A stretch of DNA of 64,000 bases from positions 1,117,150 through 1,181,149 of the forward strand of contig MKVX01000018.1 in NCBI GenBank assembly GCA_001899255.1. Reading direction: 5' to 3'. Source of the DNA: Rhizobiales bacterium 62-47. Lineage in GTDB: Bacteria; Pseudomonadota; Alphaproteobacteria; Rhizobiales; Xanthobacteraceae. Under the pieces are notes generated by a model that saw nothing but the letters and a program-made list of their open reading frames with translations, ran no database searches and was not told the origin of the DNA. Of the stretch, positions 12,042-20,689 are shown piece after piece. Each line of letters starts with the position of its first letter. The first letter of the stretch is position 1. The position numbers and the translations under genes are program-made.

Positions 12042-12206
12042 TCAGCGATTGGTGTGGGTGTAGGCCAGCGTGGCGGCGCATGCGCCGAATACCACGGTCC
12101 ACATCAGGCTGGCCTCCAGCGTCGCGCCCAATCCGTAACGCTGCAGTAAGAAAATGAATGCACTCGCCGCAGCGGTGTGCATCAGGATGTAACGCCAGTT
12201 TTTCAT
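12042..12206 (-). CDS. Small single-pass membrane protein inside the nuo operon
   Basis: 54 residues beginning MKNWRYILMHT, with hydrophobic stretches at about residues 12-22 and 33-48 and a polar YTHTNR tail. It lies between nuoE and nuoF on the same strand, so it is very likely co-transcribed. The start chosen (12206) has AAAGGA nine bases upstream. A longer form starts at the ATG at 12254, overlaps the nuoE TGA by four bases (ATGA), has an equally good GAAGGAG sequence upstream and adds a basic leader ([16 protein letters not shown]) to give 70 residues; I cannot decide between them. I do not recognise the family and assign no function. An accessory or assembly role for complex I is possible from position alone. 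Confidence 0.65.
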   Translation of the reverse strand: MKNWRYILMHTAAASAFIFLLQRYGLGATLEASLMWTVVFGACAATLAYTHTNR

Positions 12207-12250
12207 CGCCTCGATCCTTTCGGGTTTCGAGATTGCGATAGCGCGAGCCT

Positions 12251-12865
12251 TCATGATTGCGGCTCCTTCAACACGCGCGGGCCGCCCGCGGGCGCCGAGA
12301 ATTGCCGGTCGATCTGCGGGCCGGGTTTCGGCGGATTGTCCTTGGCGAAGCCGTCGAGCACCTTGCCGAACGACTCCTTGGTGAGATCCTCGTAAGTATC
12401 CTTCCAGATCATCACCATCGGGGCATTGACGCAGGCGCCGAGGCACTCGACCTCTTCCCACGAGAAGTTGCCGTCTTCCGAGACATGGAACGGATCGTGG
12501 TGGATGCGATGCTTGCAGACGTCGATCAGGTCGCCCGCGCCGCGCAGCATGCACGGCGTCGTGCCGCAGACCTGCACATGCGCTTTCTTGCCGACCGGGG
12601 AGAGCTGGAACATCGTGTAGAACGTCGCGATTTCCAGCACGCGGATGTAGGCCATGTCGAGCATGTCGGCGACGACGCGAATGGCCGCTTCCGACACCCA
12701 GCCGGCGTTCTGTTCCTGCGCCCGCCACAGGATGGCGATACACGCGGATGCCTGGCGGCCTTCGGGATACTTGGTGATCTGCTGCTTGGCCCAGGCGAGA
12801 TTCTCTTCGGTGAACGCGAAGCTCGCGGGCTGCAATTCCTTGGGTGCCAGACGACGAACGGACAT
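12251..12865 (-). CDS. nuoE: NADH-quinone oxidoreductase subunit E
   Basis: 204 residues. 24 kDa-type subunit with the 2Fe-2S cluster N1a; ligands are CGTTPC at about residues 100-105 and CLGAC at about 141-145. The N-terminal helical part ([17 protein letters not shown]) and the thioredoxin-like domain are intact, followed by a proline-rich tail of about 30 residues after KVLDGFAKD. It begins 11 bases after the stop of the FkbM-type methyltransferase gene, which is inserted between it and nuoD. Confidence 0.97.
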   Translation of the reverse strand: MSVRRLAPKELQPASFAFTEENLAWAKQQITKYPEGRQASACIAILWRAQEQNAGWVSEAAIRVVADMLDMAYIRVLEIATFYTMFQLSPVGKKAHVQVCGTTPCMLRGAGDLIDVCKHRIHHDPFHVSEDGNFSWEEVECLGACVNAPMVMIWKDTYEDLTKESFGKVLDGFAKDNPPKPGPQIDRQFSAPAGGPRVLKEPQS

Positions 12866-12876
12866 TGTGCGGTCTC

Positions 12877-13842
12877 TCAGTGAACGCGGCGCGAAGCGTT
12901 CGCGTTCATGCGGTGAAAGCGGTCTTCCCAGAACGCACTGGCGGTGCCGAACACGTTGTAGCCAACGTTCGACGCCACCTTGATGCGATCAAGGAGCGAA
13001 AGCTCGGTGAGAATTTCAAAACGATCGCTGACCGGATCGTGGGCGATCAGCTTCAGCGGCGTCTGTTCGAGGATGTAGCGCGAGACGGTATGGTGCGGGT
13101 CGTTGCCGTGCTCCTCGCACATGATGACGGCGTCGCCCTGCAACAGCCGTGCGCCGCCCTTGATCGCCTCGATCTCGACGCCCTCGACGTCGAGCTTGAT
13201 GAGATACTTGCCGTTCGCGGCGATGACGCCATCGTCGAGCAGATCGTCCAGCGCCAGGACCGGCACCACCTCGCCGTGGGCCGCCGTGCCGCCCGCGATG
13301 CTGAACGCTTCGTGCTTGGTGCCGGACAGCCGCGCCATGCCGCGCGTCGCGCCGATGGCGCAATGCATCACGTCGAAACGACCGGCGTTAATGTTGGCAT
13401 TGTTCGACAGCTTGGCGAAATTGAGCGACGACGGCTCGATGGCGATGGCCTTGCGCGACCCGAACGGGCGGCTCGACACAAGCACCGACCAGTAGCCGTA
13501 GTTGGCGCCACAATCGAGCAGTGTGTAGTCGATGTCCGCCGAGTCGCGGAACAGCAGTTCGAGTTCGTCTTCGTACTTGAAGCTGCGGTTGAGCAGCTTG
13601 CTCCAGTAGCCGTCGCCGTAGGGGAACGCGAACACCGCGTCGTCGTTCAGCTTGATGGCGATGTCGCGCTCCGGCAGCGTCTTGCGCAGCAGGTTGGCGC
13701 ACATGTTGTAGCCACGATGCGCGAACAGCGACGACACCTTCGAGCCCGCCAGCAGCGCGACCGCCGCCAAACGTTCCCAAGGGTTGGCCCCCTCGAGCAC
13801 GCCGGTGGTCCGGTCAAACTGGATGGGCGCTTGTGCGTTCAC
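12877..13842 (-). CDS. FkbM-family SAM-dependent methyltransferase inserted in nuo operon
   Basis: 321 residues. Class I methyltransferase fold: motif [16 protein letters not shown] at about residues 111-125, an acidic post-I residue in [12 protein letters not shown] at about 135-147, and the FkbM signature [18 protein letters not shown] near 215-233. FkbM-type enzymes usually O-methylate sugars or small molecules; the substrate here is unknown. The GTG start (13842) overlaps the nuoD stop by four bases (GTGA) and has GGAGAGG seven bases upstream; nuoE follows after 11 bases. The coupling argues for stable membership of the operon. Complex I assembly is known to use methyltransferases (NDUFAF5, NDUFAF7), but these belong to other families, so any such role is conjecture. 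Confidence 0.9.
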   Translation of the reverse strand: MNAQAPIQFDRTTGVLEGANPWERLAAVALLAGSKVSSLFAHRGYNMCANLLRKTLPERDIAIKLNDDAVFAFPYGDGYWSKLLNRSFKYEDELELLFRDSADIDYTLLDCGANYGYWSVLVSSRPFGSRKAIAIEPSSLNFAKLSNNANINAGRFDVMHCAIGATRGMARLSGTKHEAFSIAGGTAAHGEVVPVLALDDLLDDGVIAANGKYLIKLDVEGVEIEAIKGGARLLQGDAVIMCEEHGNDPHHTVSRYILEQTPLKLIAHDPVSDRFEILTELSLLDRIKVASNVGYNVFGTASAFWEDRFHRMNANASRRVH

Positions 13843-15038
13843 CGATCGACCTCTCCGAACACGATATCGAGCGATCCGAGGATCGCGGAGACGTCGGCCA
13901 GCAAATGACCCTTGCAGATAAAGTCCATCGCCTGCAGATGCGCGAAGCCCGGCGCGCGGATCTTGCACTTGTACGGCTTGTTGGTGCCGTCGGCGACGAG
14001 GAACACGCCGAACTCGCCCTTCGGCGCCTCGACCGCGGCGTAGACTTCGCCGGCCGGCACGTGGAAGCCTTCGGTGTAGAGCTTGAAGTGATGGATCAGC
14101 GCTTCCATCGAGCGCTTCATCTCGCCACGTCGCGGCGGGAAAATCTTGTTGTCTTCGATGGCAACCGCGCCCTGCCCGTCCGGTGCGCGCAGCTTGGCGA
14201 TGCACTGCTTCATGATGCGCACCGACTGCCGCATCTCTTCCATACGGATGCAATAGCGGTCGTAGCAATCGCCGTTCTTGCCGATCGGAATGTCGAAATC
14301 CATCTCGGCGTAGCATTCGTAAGGCTGCGACTTGCGCAGATCCCACATCGCGCCGGAGCCGCGCACCATGACGCCGGAGAAGCCCCACTCCCACGCCTGC
14401 TGCAGCGTTACCACGCCGATATCGACGTTGCGCTGCTTGAAGATGCGGTTGTCGGTCAGCAGCGTTTCGAGATCGTCGCAGACCTGCAGGAACGGATCGC
14501 ACCACGCCTCGATATCGTCGATCAGCTGCGGCGGCAGATCCTGATGCACGCCACCGACGCGGAAGAACGCCGCGTGCATGCGCGAGCCGGAAGCGCGCTC
14601 GTAGAACACCATCAGTTTTTCGCGCTCTTCGAAGCCCCACAGCGGCGGCGTCAGCGCGCCGACGTCCATCGCCTGCGTGGTGACGTTGAGCAGATGCGAC
14701 AGAATGCGACCGATCTCGCAATACAACACGCGGATCAGTTGACCGCGGCGCGGCACCGCAATGCCGAGCAGCTTCTCCGCCGCGAGACAGAACGCATGCT
14801 CCTGATTCATCGGCGCGACATAATCGAGCCGGTCGAAATAGGGAATCGCCTGCAGATAAGTCTTCTGCTCGATCAGTTTCTCGGTGCCACGATGCAGCAG
14901 GCCGATATGCGGATCGACGCGCTCGACGACTTCGCCGTCCAGTTCCAGCACCAGGCGCAACACGCCGTGCGCAGCCGGATGCTGCGGCCCGAAGTTGATG
15001 GTGAAGTTGCGCATACCCGGGGTTTCAGTTTCGCTCAC
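13839..15038 (-). CDS. nuoD: NADH-quinone oxidoreductase subunit D
   Basis: 399 residues. 49 kDa subunit forming the quinone site with NuoB and NuoH. Conserved [20 protein letters not shown] at about residues 11-30, HRGTEKLIE at about 48-56, and the C-terminal [13 protein letters not shown] are all present. The GTG start at 15038 overlaps the stop of the preceding thioesterase gene by four bases (GTGA). An ATG eight codons in (15014) would also give a full-length protein. Confidence 0.96.
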   Translation of the reverse strand: MSETETPGMRNFTINFGPQHPAAHGVLRLVLELDGEVVERVDPHIGLLHRGTEKLIEQKTYLQAIPYFDRLDYVAPMNQEHAFCLAAEKLLGIAVPRRGQLIRVLYCEIGRILSHLLNVTTQAMDVGALTPPLWGFEEREKLMVFYERASGSRMHAAFFRVGGVHQDLPPQLIDDIEAWCDPFLQVCDDLETLLTDNRIFKQRNVDIGVVTLQQAWEWGFSGVMVRGSGAMWDLRKSQPYECYAEMDFDIPIGKNGDCYDRYCIRMEEMRQSVRIMKQCIAKLRAPDGQGAVAIEDNKIFPPRRGEMKRSMEALIHHFKLYTEGFHVPAGEVYAAVEAPKGEFGVFLVADGTNKPYKCKIRAPGFAHLQAMDFICKGHLLADVSAILGSLDIVFGEVDR

Positions 15039-15466
15039 GCGGCTACCCCCGCTTTCGCCGCCTTACTGGCGACCCGTGCATTGAATTTATCCCACGCCAC
15101 AACGTGGCGCTGATGCGTGCCTTCGCCGATCATGTCGACGCCGTCATGCGCCTTGACGTTGAAATTCAGACGCTTGCCATCCACCTCGGCGCATTCGACC
15201 TCGACGGTGACGGTCAGTCCCGGCGGCGTCGCGGCGGCGTGGCTGACATTGATGTGCGTGCCGAGGCTGCCCTCGCCCGCGTCGAGATGATGCTTCATCA
15301 GATCGATGCAGGCCCACTCCATCAGACCGACCATATAACCGGTCGCGAATACGTCCGGCATGGCCTGGAAATCCGGCGCTTCCGGATAGAGGTGCGGCAC
15401 CGTCTTGTTGTCGGGCACCCGGTAGGTGAACCGGTGCGTCAGCCCTGCTTTGAGCGTCGGCTTCAT
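15035..15466 (-). CDS. FlK-like hotdog thioesterase inserted in nuo operon
   Basis: 143 residues, single hotdog domain. From memory it closely resembles FlK, the fluoroacetyl-CoA thioesterase of Streptomyces cattleya: shared blocks are [12 protein letters not shown] (residues 22-33), [15 protein letters not shown] (39-53), [20 protein letters not shown] (64-83) and [15 protein letters not shown]. The FlK catalytic residues Thr42, Glu50 and His76 fall at the same numbers here. The FlK lid residue Phe36 is Met36 here, so fluoroacetyl-CoA specificity should not be assumed; hydrolysis of some short acyl-CoA is the safer call. The ATG overlaps the nuoC stop (ATGA at 15463-15466) and its own stop overlaps the nuoD GTG, so it is translationally locked between nuoC and nuoD. 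Confidence 0.9.
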   Translation of the reverse strand: MKPTLKAGLTHRFTYRVPDNKTVPHLYPEAPDFQAMPDVFATGYMVGLMEWACIDLMKHHLDAGEGSLGTHINVSHAAATPPGLTVTVEVECAEVDGKRLNFNVKAHDGVDMIGEGTHQRHVVAWDKFNARVASKAAKAGVAA

Positions 15467-16086
15467 GACGGTTTGGCTCCGTCAGTGCTTTTCTTCTCGT
15501 CGCCTGGCAGCGGATAGTCCGCGCCTTCCCATGGCGACAGAAAATCGAAGCGGCGGAATTCCTGATTGAGTTTCACCGGCTCGTAGACCACTCGCTTCTC
15601 GGCGTCGTCGTAGCGCACCTCGACGAAACCGGTGGTCGGAAAATCCTTGCGCAGCGGATGGCCGTCGAACCCATAGTCGGTCAGCAGCCGCCGCATGTCG
15701 GGATGGCCGACGAAGATCACGCCGTAGAGATCATAAGTCTCGCGCTCGAACCAGTCGGCACCGGGAAACACGCCGATCAGCGACGGCACCTGCGTCATCT
15801 CGCCGGCGATCGCCTTGATGCGAATCCGCTCGTTCAGCGTCGGCGACAGGAAGTGGTAGACCAGATCGAAGCGCTGTTCGCGCGTCGGATAGTCCACCGC
15901 CGTGACGTCGGTGATGTTGACGAAGCGGCAGCGCGGATCGTCACGCAGGAAGCGCGCTGCTTCCACGATCTTGCCGACCTCCACCGTCACCGTGAGTTGA
16001 TTGAAGGCAACGGTGTAGCCGGTCGCGACGCCCGGCAGTGCGTCAACGATCATCTGACCCAGGGAGTCGAGCTTCGCGTCGTCCAT
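15463..16086 (-). CDS. nuoC: NADH-quinone oxidoreductase subunit C
   Basis: 207 residues. 30 kDa subunit of the peripheral arm. Diagnostic segment at about residues 118-150: [20 protein letters not shown] followed by [18 protein letters not shown]. The C-terminal extension ends in [11 protein letters not shown]. It is a separate gene, not fused to nuoD as in enterobacteria. It starts 9 bases after the nuoB stop and overlaps the FlK-like gene by four bases. Confidence 0.97.
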   Translation of the reverse strand: MDDAKLDSLGQMIVDALPGVATGYTVAFNQLTVTVEVGKIVEAARFLRDDPRCRFVNITDVTAVDYPTREQRFDLVYHFLSPTLNERIRIKAIAGEMTQVPSLIGVFPGADWFERETYDLYGVIFVGHPDMRRLLTDYGFDGHPLRKDFPTTGFVEVRYDDAEKRVVYEPVKLNQEFRRFDFLSPWEGADYPLPGDEKKSTDGAKPS

Positions 16087-16095
16087 GCTTCAGCC

Positions 16096-16692
16096 TTAGC
16101 GTTCGATAGTGCCGGTACGCCGGATCTTCTTCTGCAGCAGCAACACGCCGTACAGCAGCGCTTCCGCCGTCGGCGGACAGCCCGGAACGTAGATATCGAT
16201 GGGAACGATGCGATCGCAGCCGCGCACCACCGAGTAGGAGTAGTGATAGTACCCGCCGCCGTTGGCGCACGATCCCATCGAGATGACGTAGCGCGGCTCC
16301 GGCATCTGGTCGTAGACCTTGCGCAGCGCGGGCGCCATCTTGTTGGTCAGCGTGCCGGCGACGATCATGACGTCGGACTGGCGCGGCGACGCTCGCGGCG
16401 CGAAACCGAAGCGTTCGACGTCGTAGCGCGGCATCGAAACCTGCATCATCTCAACGGCGCAGCATGCAAGACCGAACGTCATCCACATCAGCGAGCCGGT
16501 CCGTGCCCAGGTGATGAGATCGTCGGCAGCGGCGACAAAGAAGCCTTTATCGGAAAGCTCGTTGTTGACCTCGACGAAGAACTTGTCGTCGGCACCGACC
16601 GGCTTGCCGGTGCGCGGATCGAGAATTCCACTCGCCGCCGGCGCCACTGCCGGCGCAGAATCCTGCTTGTCTGTGGCGGGGCTCAATCCCAT
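16096..16692 (-). CDS. nuoB: NADH-quinone oxidoreductase subunit B
   Basis: 198 residues from the ATG at 16692. Holds the terminal cluster N2 with tandem cysteines in [10 protein letters not shown], then MGSCANGGG and [14 protein letters not shown]. The N-terminal 45 residues are variable and proline/alanine rich, as in relatives. The start at 16692 overlaps nuoA by 10 bases and has an AGAAAGG sequence upstream; a start at 16713 (MEERRAR) would add seven residues and lengthen the overlap to 31 bases, which I consider less likely. Confidence 0.95.
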   Translation of the reverse strand: MGLSPATDKQDSAPAVAPAASGILDPRTGKPVGADDKFFVEVNNELSDKGFFVAAADDLITWARTGSLMWMTFGLACCAVEMMQVSMPRYDVERFGFAPRASPRQSDVMIVAGTLTNKMAPALRKVYDQMPEPRYVISMGSCANGGGYYHYSYSVVRGCDRIVPIDIYVPGCPPTAEALLYGVLLLQKKIRRTGTIER

Positions 16693-17048
16693 TCGAGCGC
16701 GCCTTTCTTCCATTCGTATGCGAAACCAATGGTGAGGACGGCGAGGAACACCATCATCGACCAGAATCCCACGGCGCCAAGTTTTCCGAATGCCACTGCC
16801 CAGGGAAATAGGAATGCGACTTCCAGATCGAAGATGATGAACAGGATAGCCACGAGATAGAAGCGGACGTCGAACTTCATGCGCGCGTCATCGAACGCAT
16901 TGAAACCGCACTCGTAAGCCGACAACTTCTCTGCATCAGGTTGCTGAAACGCAACGATAAAAGGCGCGATCAACAACGCGAGACCGATGACGGCTGCGAT
17001 GCCGATAAACACCACCAGTGGCAGGTAGTCTTGCAAGATGCCGTTCAT
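16683..17048 (-). CDS. nuoA: NADH-quinone oxidoreductase subunit A
   Basis: 121 residues, three membrane helices, first gene of the complex I operon. The conserved [20 protein letters not shown] loop (about residues 41-60) and FLFPWAVAF (about 79-87) are present. AAGGA lies eight bases upstream of the ATG at 17048. The operon promoter must lie in the region beyond 17049, but I could not identify a convincing -35/-10 pair. Confidence 0.96.
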   Translation of the reverse strand: MNGILQDYLPLVVFIGIAAVIGLALLIAPFIVAFQQPDAEKLSAYECGFNAFDDARMKFDVRFYLVAILFIIFDLEVAFLFPWAVAFGKLGAVGFWSMMVFLAVLTIGFAYEWKKGALEWD

Positions 17049-17636
17049 CGGCGATCCTTATTTTGGGAGCAACATGGCCGTCAGATTCGGTCACATTGGA
17101 ATTGTTCTGAGCCTTTAGCGCAGTGCAACTAGAGTGGCAAGACAAGCTATGTTGACAGTTCCCTGCTCCGGCAAATTCCGCGGGCCACTGGATATTTCCA
17201 GCAAGCACGATCGGGCGACATTCGCGACTTTCGTTGCAGCGTGACGCGTGCCGGTCACGCGCTTACGCGTGACGTGTTCATCGTATCGCGGTTGGGCGGC
17301 CCATTCTGTAACATGAAAAATGGTACCCCTGTCGATGCGCTGGCGCATCAAGCCGCGCACCTGCGTCTCGCTCCGCCGGCAGCCAACCACGCGGTTGGCA
17401 ACTTGGGACGCAAGCATCGCCGCGGGTGCCCGCGCGACTCGAAACGCCTCCCGATCTCCCCGCAGCCAGAGGATAGAAATCGCACAAAATTTAAGCACGC
17501 GCCGAGCCTTAACGTTGGATTCAAATATGATTATATCCCTATATACCCCACCTCACTGAGAGGGGTGGCTCGCGATCGTCACGGTCTGCGGGGCGGGATG
17601 GCGGTGGGCGCGCGCGGCATTCGATGTCTCGGATCG

Positions 17637-17654
17637 CGCGAGGGTAACCTCGCG
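17637..17654. repeat. Inverted repeat, 7-bp arms
   Basis: Arms CGCGAGG and CCTCGCG around a GTAA loop. A GNRA-like tetraloop (GTAA) closes the stem if transcribed on the plus strand. It belongs to the hairpin cluster upstream of nuo. Confidence 0.5.
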
Positions 17655-17857
17655 AATGAGACGAGACTGACGACCACGCCGCGACGCGAACGGTCCCAGC
17701 GCGCGATATCCCGGCGCATCGCCTTGCGCCATGGGGCAGCCTCGGCGTCTCTCCTAATGGGAGCGGCGGCGGGGCAGAAGTCCCCTGGAGCGACCGTCAC
17801 CTCAGGCTCGGCGGCGACGCGAATAGGCTGTAGCCGTATTCGCGCATTTTAAGGATG

Positions 17858-17883
17858 GCGATCTTGGGCAAGCCCAAGATCGC
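17858..17883. repeat. Perfect palindrome, 12-bp arms with AA spacer
   Basis: Twelve-base arms (GCGATCTTGGGC and its exact complement) separated by only two bases. Too symmetrical to arise by chance in a short spacer; the tiny loop suggests a DNA-level palindrome, protein site or repeat boundary and not a classical terminator. No T-tract follows on either strand. Confidence 0.6.
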
Positions 17884-17964
17884 GTGGTTTTCGTGCAGCA
17901 AGCCGTTAACACCATCGCGCGCGGAACGTCGGATGATTCCGGTGTGACCGTGGCGACGACACTC

Positions 17965-18042
17965 GTGTGCTTTTCACTTGCACACGGGGCCATGGGTGCA
18001 TCGGGCACCCGGCGTTCCGCGCGCCCTCTCTTCCAAGAGGGC
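17965..18042. repeat. Three tandem hairpins
   Basis: Three inverted repeats in 78 bases: 17965-17985 (GTGTGC arms, 9-base loop), 17994-18010 (GGGTGC arms, 5-base loop) and 18023-18042 (GCCCTCT arms, 6-base loop). They lie upstream of the secreted protein gene at 18230 and downstream of the long palindrome. A structured RNA or a remnant of a dispersed repeat are both possible. Confidence 0.5.
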
Positions 18043-18229
18043 GAGGACGTCCCGCACAACTCGGACGCAATGCCCCGCGAGATCGCGAACCCGTACTCAA
18101 CACCGCTGTTTGACATCGAAATCCATCGCGTTGCCCGCCCCGCCGCTTGACAGGCCGCTCGTCACGGCACGAGCATTGAGGCGTTTTGCAACAACGGTCA
18201 TTTCATCGCAAAGCATTCGGAGGCGCGCC

Positions 18230-18649
18230 ATGGCGAGAATCGCTCTCCTTCAATCTTTTCACCCTCTCCTGCTTTTGCTCGGCTGCGTTGTCTCGAGTTC
18301 AGGCTTCTCGGCAGGCGGCGATGTCGCTTATGCGCAGCCCAGTCAATCTGCCATCGCACATTGTCGCGCGACGGCCGGAAGAGCATCCGTCATGGCCTGC
18401 ATGGGCGGCGGCGGCGATGCCGCAACCTGTCGGACGCAAGCGATTCCTGCCGTCAGGAAATGTGTCAGGTCGGCCATGATGCGCTCGGGAGGCGGCATGG
18501 CCGGAGGCCGGGCCGGACGATTCCCCGGCGGATCGCAAGGCCGGGACTGCGCCGCCCTGTCGCTGGAACGTGGCTTCAATCAGGGCATCAAGGACCGGCA
18601 AGCGCGCCATGAGTTCATGATGGCGTGCCAGCAGGGACGGCAGAATTGA
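18230..18649 (+). CDS. Small secreted cysteine-containing protein, unknown function
   Basis: 139 residues. The N-terminus is a signal sequence: hydrophobic core LLLLLGCVV at about residues 13-21 and a likely signal peptidase I site after VAYAQ (about residue 36). A LLGC sequence could instead be a weak lipobox. The mature part contains about five cysteines (HCRATAG, MACMGGGG, TCRTQ, KCVRS, DCAAL, QACQQ region), two Gly/Met/Arg-rich stretches, and no recognised domain. The ATG at 18230 has CGGAGG seven bases upstream, which supports expression. The longer in-frame reading upstream covers the hairpin region and is rejected. I do not recognise the family. Confidence 0.7.
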   Translation: MARIALLQSFHPLLLLLGCVVSSSGFSAGGDVAYAQPSQSAIAHCRATAGRASVMACMGGGGDAATCRTQAIPAVRKCVRSAMMRSGGGMAGGRAGRFPGGSQGRDCAALSLERGFNQGIKDRQARHEFMMACQQGRQN

Positions 18650-18717
18650 GCGCGTTCGCGGTCGATGTTAGGAACTCAGTGAAAATCGGGCCAAATCAGG
18701 CAAAACCACTATGAAAG

Positions 18718-18794
<77 letters not shown>

Positions 18795-19011
18795 GTGGAT
18801 CGTTAGCGACCACCGAGGTGGTGGGACTTAAAGGGGCTGTGGCGTCAAGTCAAGGTGGTTGCGAATCCCCTTTGCTATCGGCACTTTTCACATGGCCGAT
18901 GCAAATAACCGGCTGTTTACGGGCAAAACAGCGTAGTCAGCGCCTCCCCGAATCAACTAATGCCTGATACGTCTAACGTTCTTGAGCCATCAACAACGAG
19001 GAGGGCCAAAT

Positions 19012-19311
19012 ATGGCGAAGAAAGCAGCAACCCCGGCGACCGTGACTCTCAAACATCTCGCGGCTGCGCTGGCCGAAGAACATGAATTGTCGAAGAAGCA
19101 GACCGAAGCGATTCTCGGCGACATGGTGACCCGCATCACCAAGCACCTGAAGAAGGGCGACCGCATCCGCATCGTCGGCCTCGGCATCCTCCAGGTTCGC
19201 AAGCGCGCCGCCCGCATGGGCCGCAATCCGGCGACCGGCGAAGCGATCCACATCAAAGCCAGCAAGAAGGTGGCTTTCCGCGCTGCCAAGGAATTGAAGG
19301 AAGCCGTCTGA
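19012..19311 (+). CDS. hupB: HU-family DNA-binding protein
   Basis: 99 residues. Histone-like protein that bends DNA and helps compact the nucleoid. It has the two-helix dimer core (LAAALAEEHELSKKQTEAIL), KKGDRIRIVGLGILQVRKRA and the DNA-binding arm with GRNPATGEAI near residue 70. The N-terminus MAKKAATPATVTLKHL is slightly longer than in E. coli HU. The start is the ATG at 19012, with GAGGAGG nine bases upstream; an earlier in-frame start adds ten residues over the ribosome-binding site and is rejected. A terminator hairpin follows at 19335. The gene sits downstream of lon in the opposite orientation here, with two tRNAs in between. Confidence 0.95.
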   Translation: MAKKAATPATVTLKHLAAALAEEHELSKKQTEAILGDMVTRITKHLKKGDRIRIVGLGILQVRKRAARMGRNPATGEAIHIKASKKVAFRAAKELKEAV

Positions 19312-19334
19312 TCCGATCAGACGCGATTTGTGAT

Positions 19335-19376
19335 ACGTCACCCCGGACCGTCGCCTGCGGCGGCCCGGGGTGACGT
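19335..19376 (+). terminator. Terminator-like hairpin after hupB
   Basis: 12-bp arms (ACGTCACCCCGG and its complement) with an inner GC-rich loop, followed by TTCCATTT; the T-run is short, so termination may be partial. It lies between hupB and the pepT ribosome-binding site. Confidence 0.65.
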
Positions 19377-19417
19377 TTCCATTTGGGCGACCCGTTTTTG
19401 AACAGGGAGTTTTCCCG

Positions 19418-20671
19418 ATGCCATCCCCCCTCCAGTTCACATACGGCGTGACCGAGCGCTTCCTGCGCTATGTGGTCATCGACACACAATCCGACCCGGC
19501 TTCCCTGACCTGCCCTTCGACCGCCAAGCAGAAGGACCTCGGTGCGCTACTGGCTCGCGAACTGCGCGATATCGGTCTTGCCGACGCGCATCTCGACGAG
19601 CATGGCTACGTCTATGCGACGATCCCCGCCAATACCGAGAAGTCGGTTCCGGTGATCTGCTTCTGCTCGCACATGGACACCTCGCCGGATTGTTCCGGCG
19701 CCAACGTCAAGCCGCAGATTATCCACAACTATCAGGGTGGCGACATCGTGCTGCCGGGCGATCCGGCTCAGGTGATCCGCGTCGCCGACAATCCGGCGCT
19801 GACAACGCAAATCGGCAACGACATCGTTACGTCCGACGGCACCACCCTGCTCGGCGCCGATAACAAGGCGGGCGTCGCCGAGATCATGGACGCAGCGCAG
19901 TTCCTGCTCGCCAATCCGCAGCTCAAGCACGGTCCCATCAAGATCCTGTTCACGCCGGACGAGGAGATCGGCCGCGGCGTCGACAAGGTCGACATGCAGA
20001 AGCTCGGCGCCGAGTTCGGTTACACCATCGACGGCGAATCCGCCGGCCACCTGGAAGACGAGACGTTTTCCGCCGATGCCGCCACAGTGACCATCACCGG
20101 CGTCAGCGCGCATCCCGGCTTCGCCAAGGGCAAGATGGAACATGCGATCAAGATCGCAGCGCGCATCGTCGAACGTCTGCCACGCGACACCTGCTCGCCG
20201 GAGACGACCGAAGGCAAGGAAGGTTTTCTGCATCCGGTCGGCATCAGCGGTTCGCTGGAAAGCGCCACGATCGATTTCATCGTGCGTGACTTCGCCGATC
20301 AGGGCCTGCGCGGCAAGGAGCAGCTGCTCGAGACCATCGTCATGGACGTGATGCGCGACTTTCCGCGCTCGACCTATCGCTTCGAAGTCAAGCCGCAATA
20401 TCGCAACATGAAGCAGGTGATCGATCGTCATCCCGCTGTCGTCGACAATGCTATCGAAGCAATCCGCCGCGCCGGCCTGCAGCCGCAGCGGACCAGCATT
20501 CGCGGCGGCACCGACGGCTCGCGGCTATCGTTCATGGGGTTGCCCTGCCCCAACATCTTCGCCGGCGAACATGCGTTCCATTCCCGCACCGAATGGGTCA
20601 GCGTGCAGGACATGCAGGCGGCCGTGCGGACGATCGTGCATCTGGCGACGATATGGGAGGAACGCGCATAA
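19418..20671 (+). CDS. pepT: Peptidase T (tripeptide aminopeptidase)
   Basis: 417 residues. M20B-family dizinc aminopeptidase that releases the N-terminal residue from tripeptides in the cytosol. Zinc and catalytic motifs are intact: SHMDTSPD (His/Asp, about residue 80), LGADNKAG (bridging Asp, about 142), FTPDEEIGRG (catalytic Glu pair, about 176), DGESAG (about 200), and the C-terminal GGTDGSRLSFMG...HSRTEW histidine. The ATG at 19418 has GGGAG nine bases upstream; 16 extra residues from an ATG at 19370 lie in the hupB terminator and are rejected. It faces the acyltransferase gene, the stops being 18 bases apart. Confidence 0.95.
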   Translation: MPSPLQFTYGVTERFLRYVVIDTQSDPASLTCPSTAKQKDLGALLARELRDIGLADAHLDEHGYVYATIPANTEKSVPVICFCSHMDTSPDCSGANVKPQIIHNYQGGDIVLPGDPAQVIRVADNPALTTQIGNDIVTSDGTTLLGADNKAGVAEIMDAAQFLLANPQLKHGPIKILFTPDEEIGRGVDKVDMQKLGAEFGYTIDGESAGHLEDETFSADAATVTITGVSAHPGFAKGKMEHAIKIAARIVERLPRDTCSPETTEGKEGFLHPVGISGSLESATIDFIVRDFADQGLRGKEQLLETIVMDVMRDFPRSTYRFEVKPQYRNMKQVIDRHPAVVDNAIEAIRRAGLQPQRTSIRGGTDGSRLSFMGLPCPNIFAGEHAFHSRTEWVSVQDMQAAVRTIVHLATIWEERA

Positions 20672-20689
20672 GCGCGACGCCGTCGGAAT

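Larger units (their letters stand above)
17049..18229. other. Gene-poor 1.2 kb region upstream of nuo, rich in hairpins
   Basis: No convincing gene. Open frames exist on both strands but are composed of Arg/Pro/Ser-rich shadow sequence, lack good ribosome-binding sites and do not agree on a frame. The part nearest nuoA should contain the nuo promoter. An AT-rich patch lies at 17515-17550. From 17637 to 18042 there is a series of perfect inverted repeats (listed separately). The last 300 bases resemble, from memory, a degenerate repeat seen next to genes in Bradyrhizobium and Rhodopseudomonas; this was not tested. Confidence 0.5.

Noticed and set aside
17241-18150. Open frames in the region upstream of nuo as genes
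   Set aside because: They lack ribosome-binding sites, show Arg/Pro/Ser-rich composition typical of shadow frames in GC-rich DNA, overlap each other on both strands and cross hairpins.
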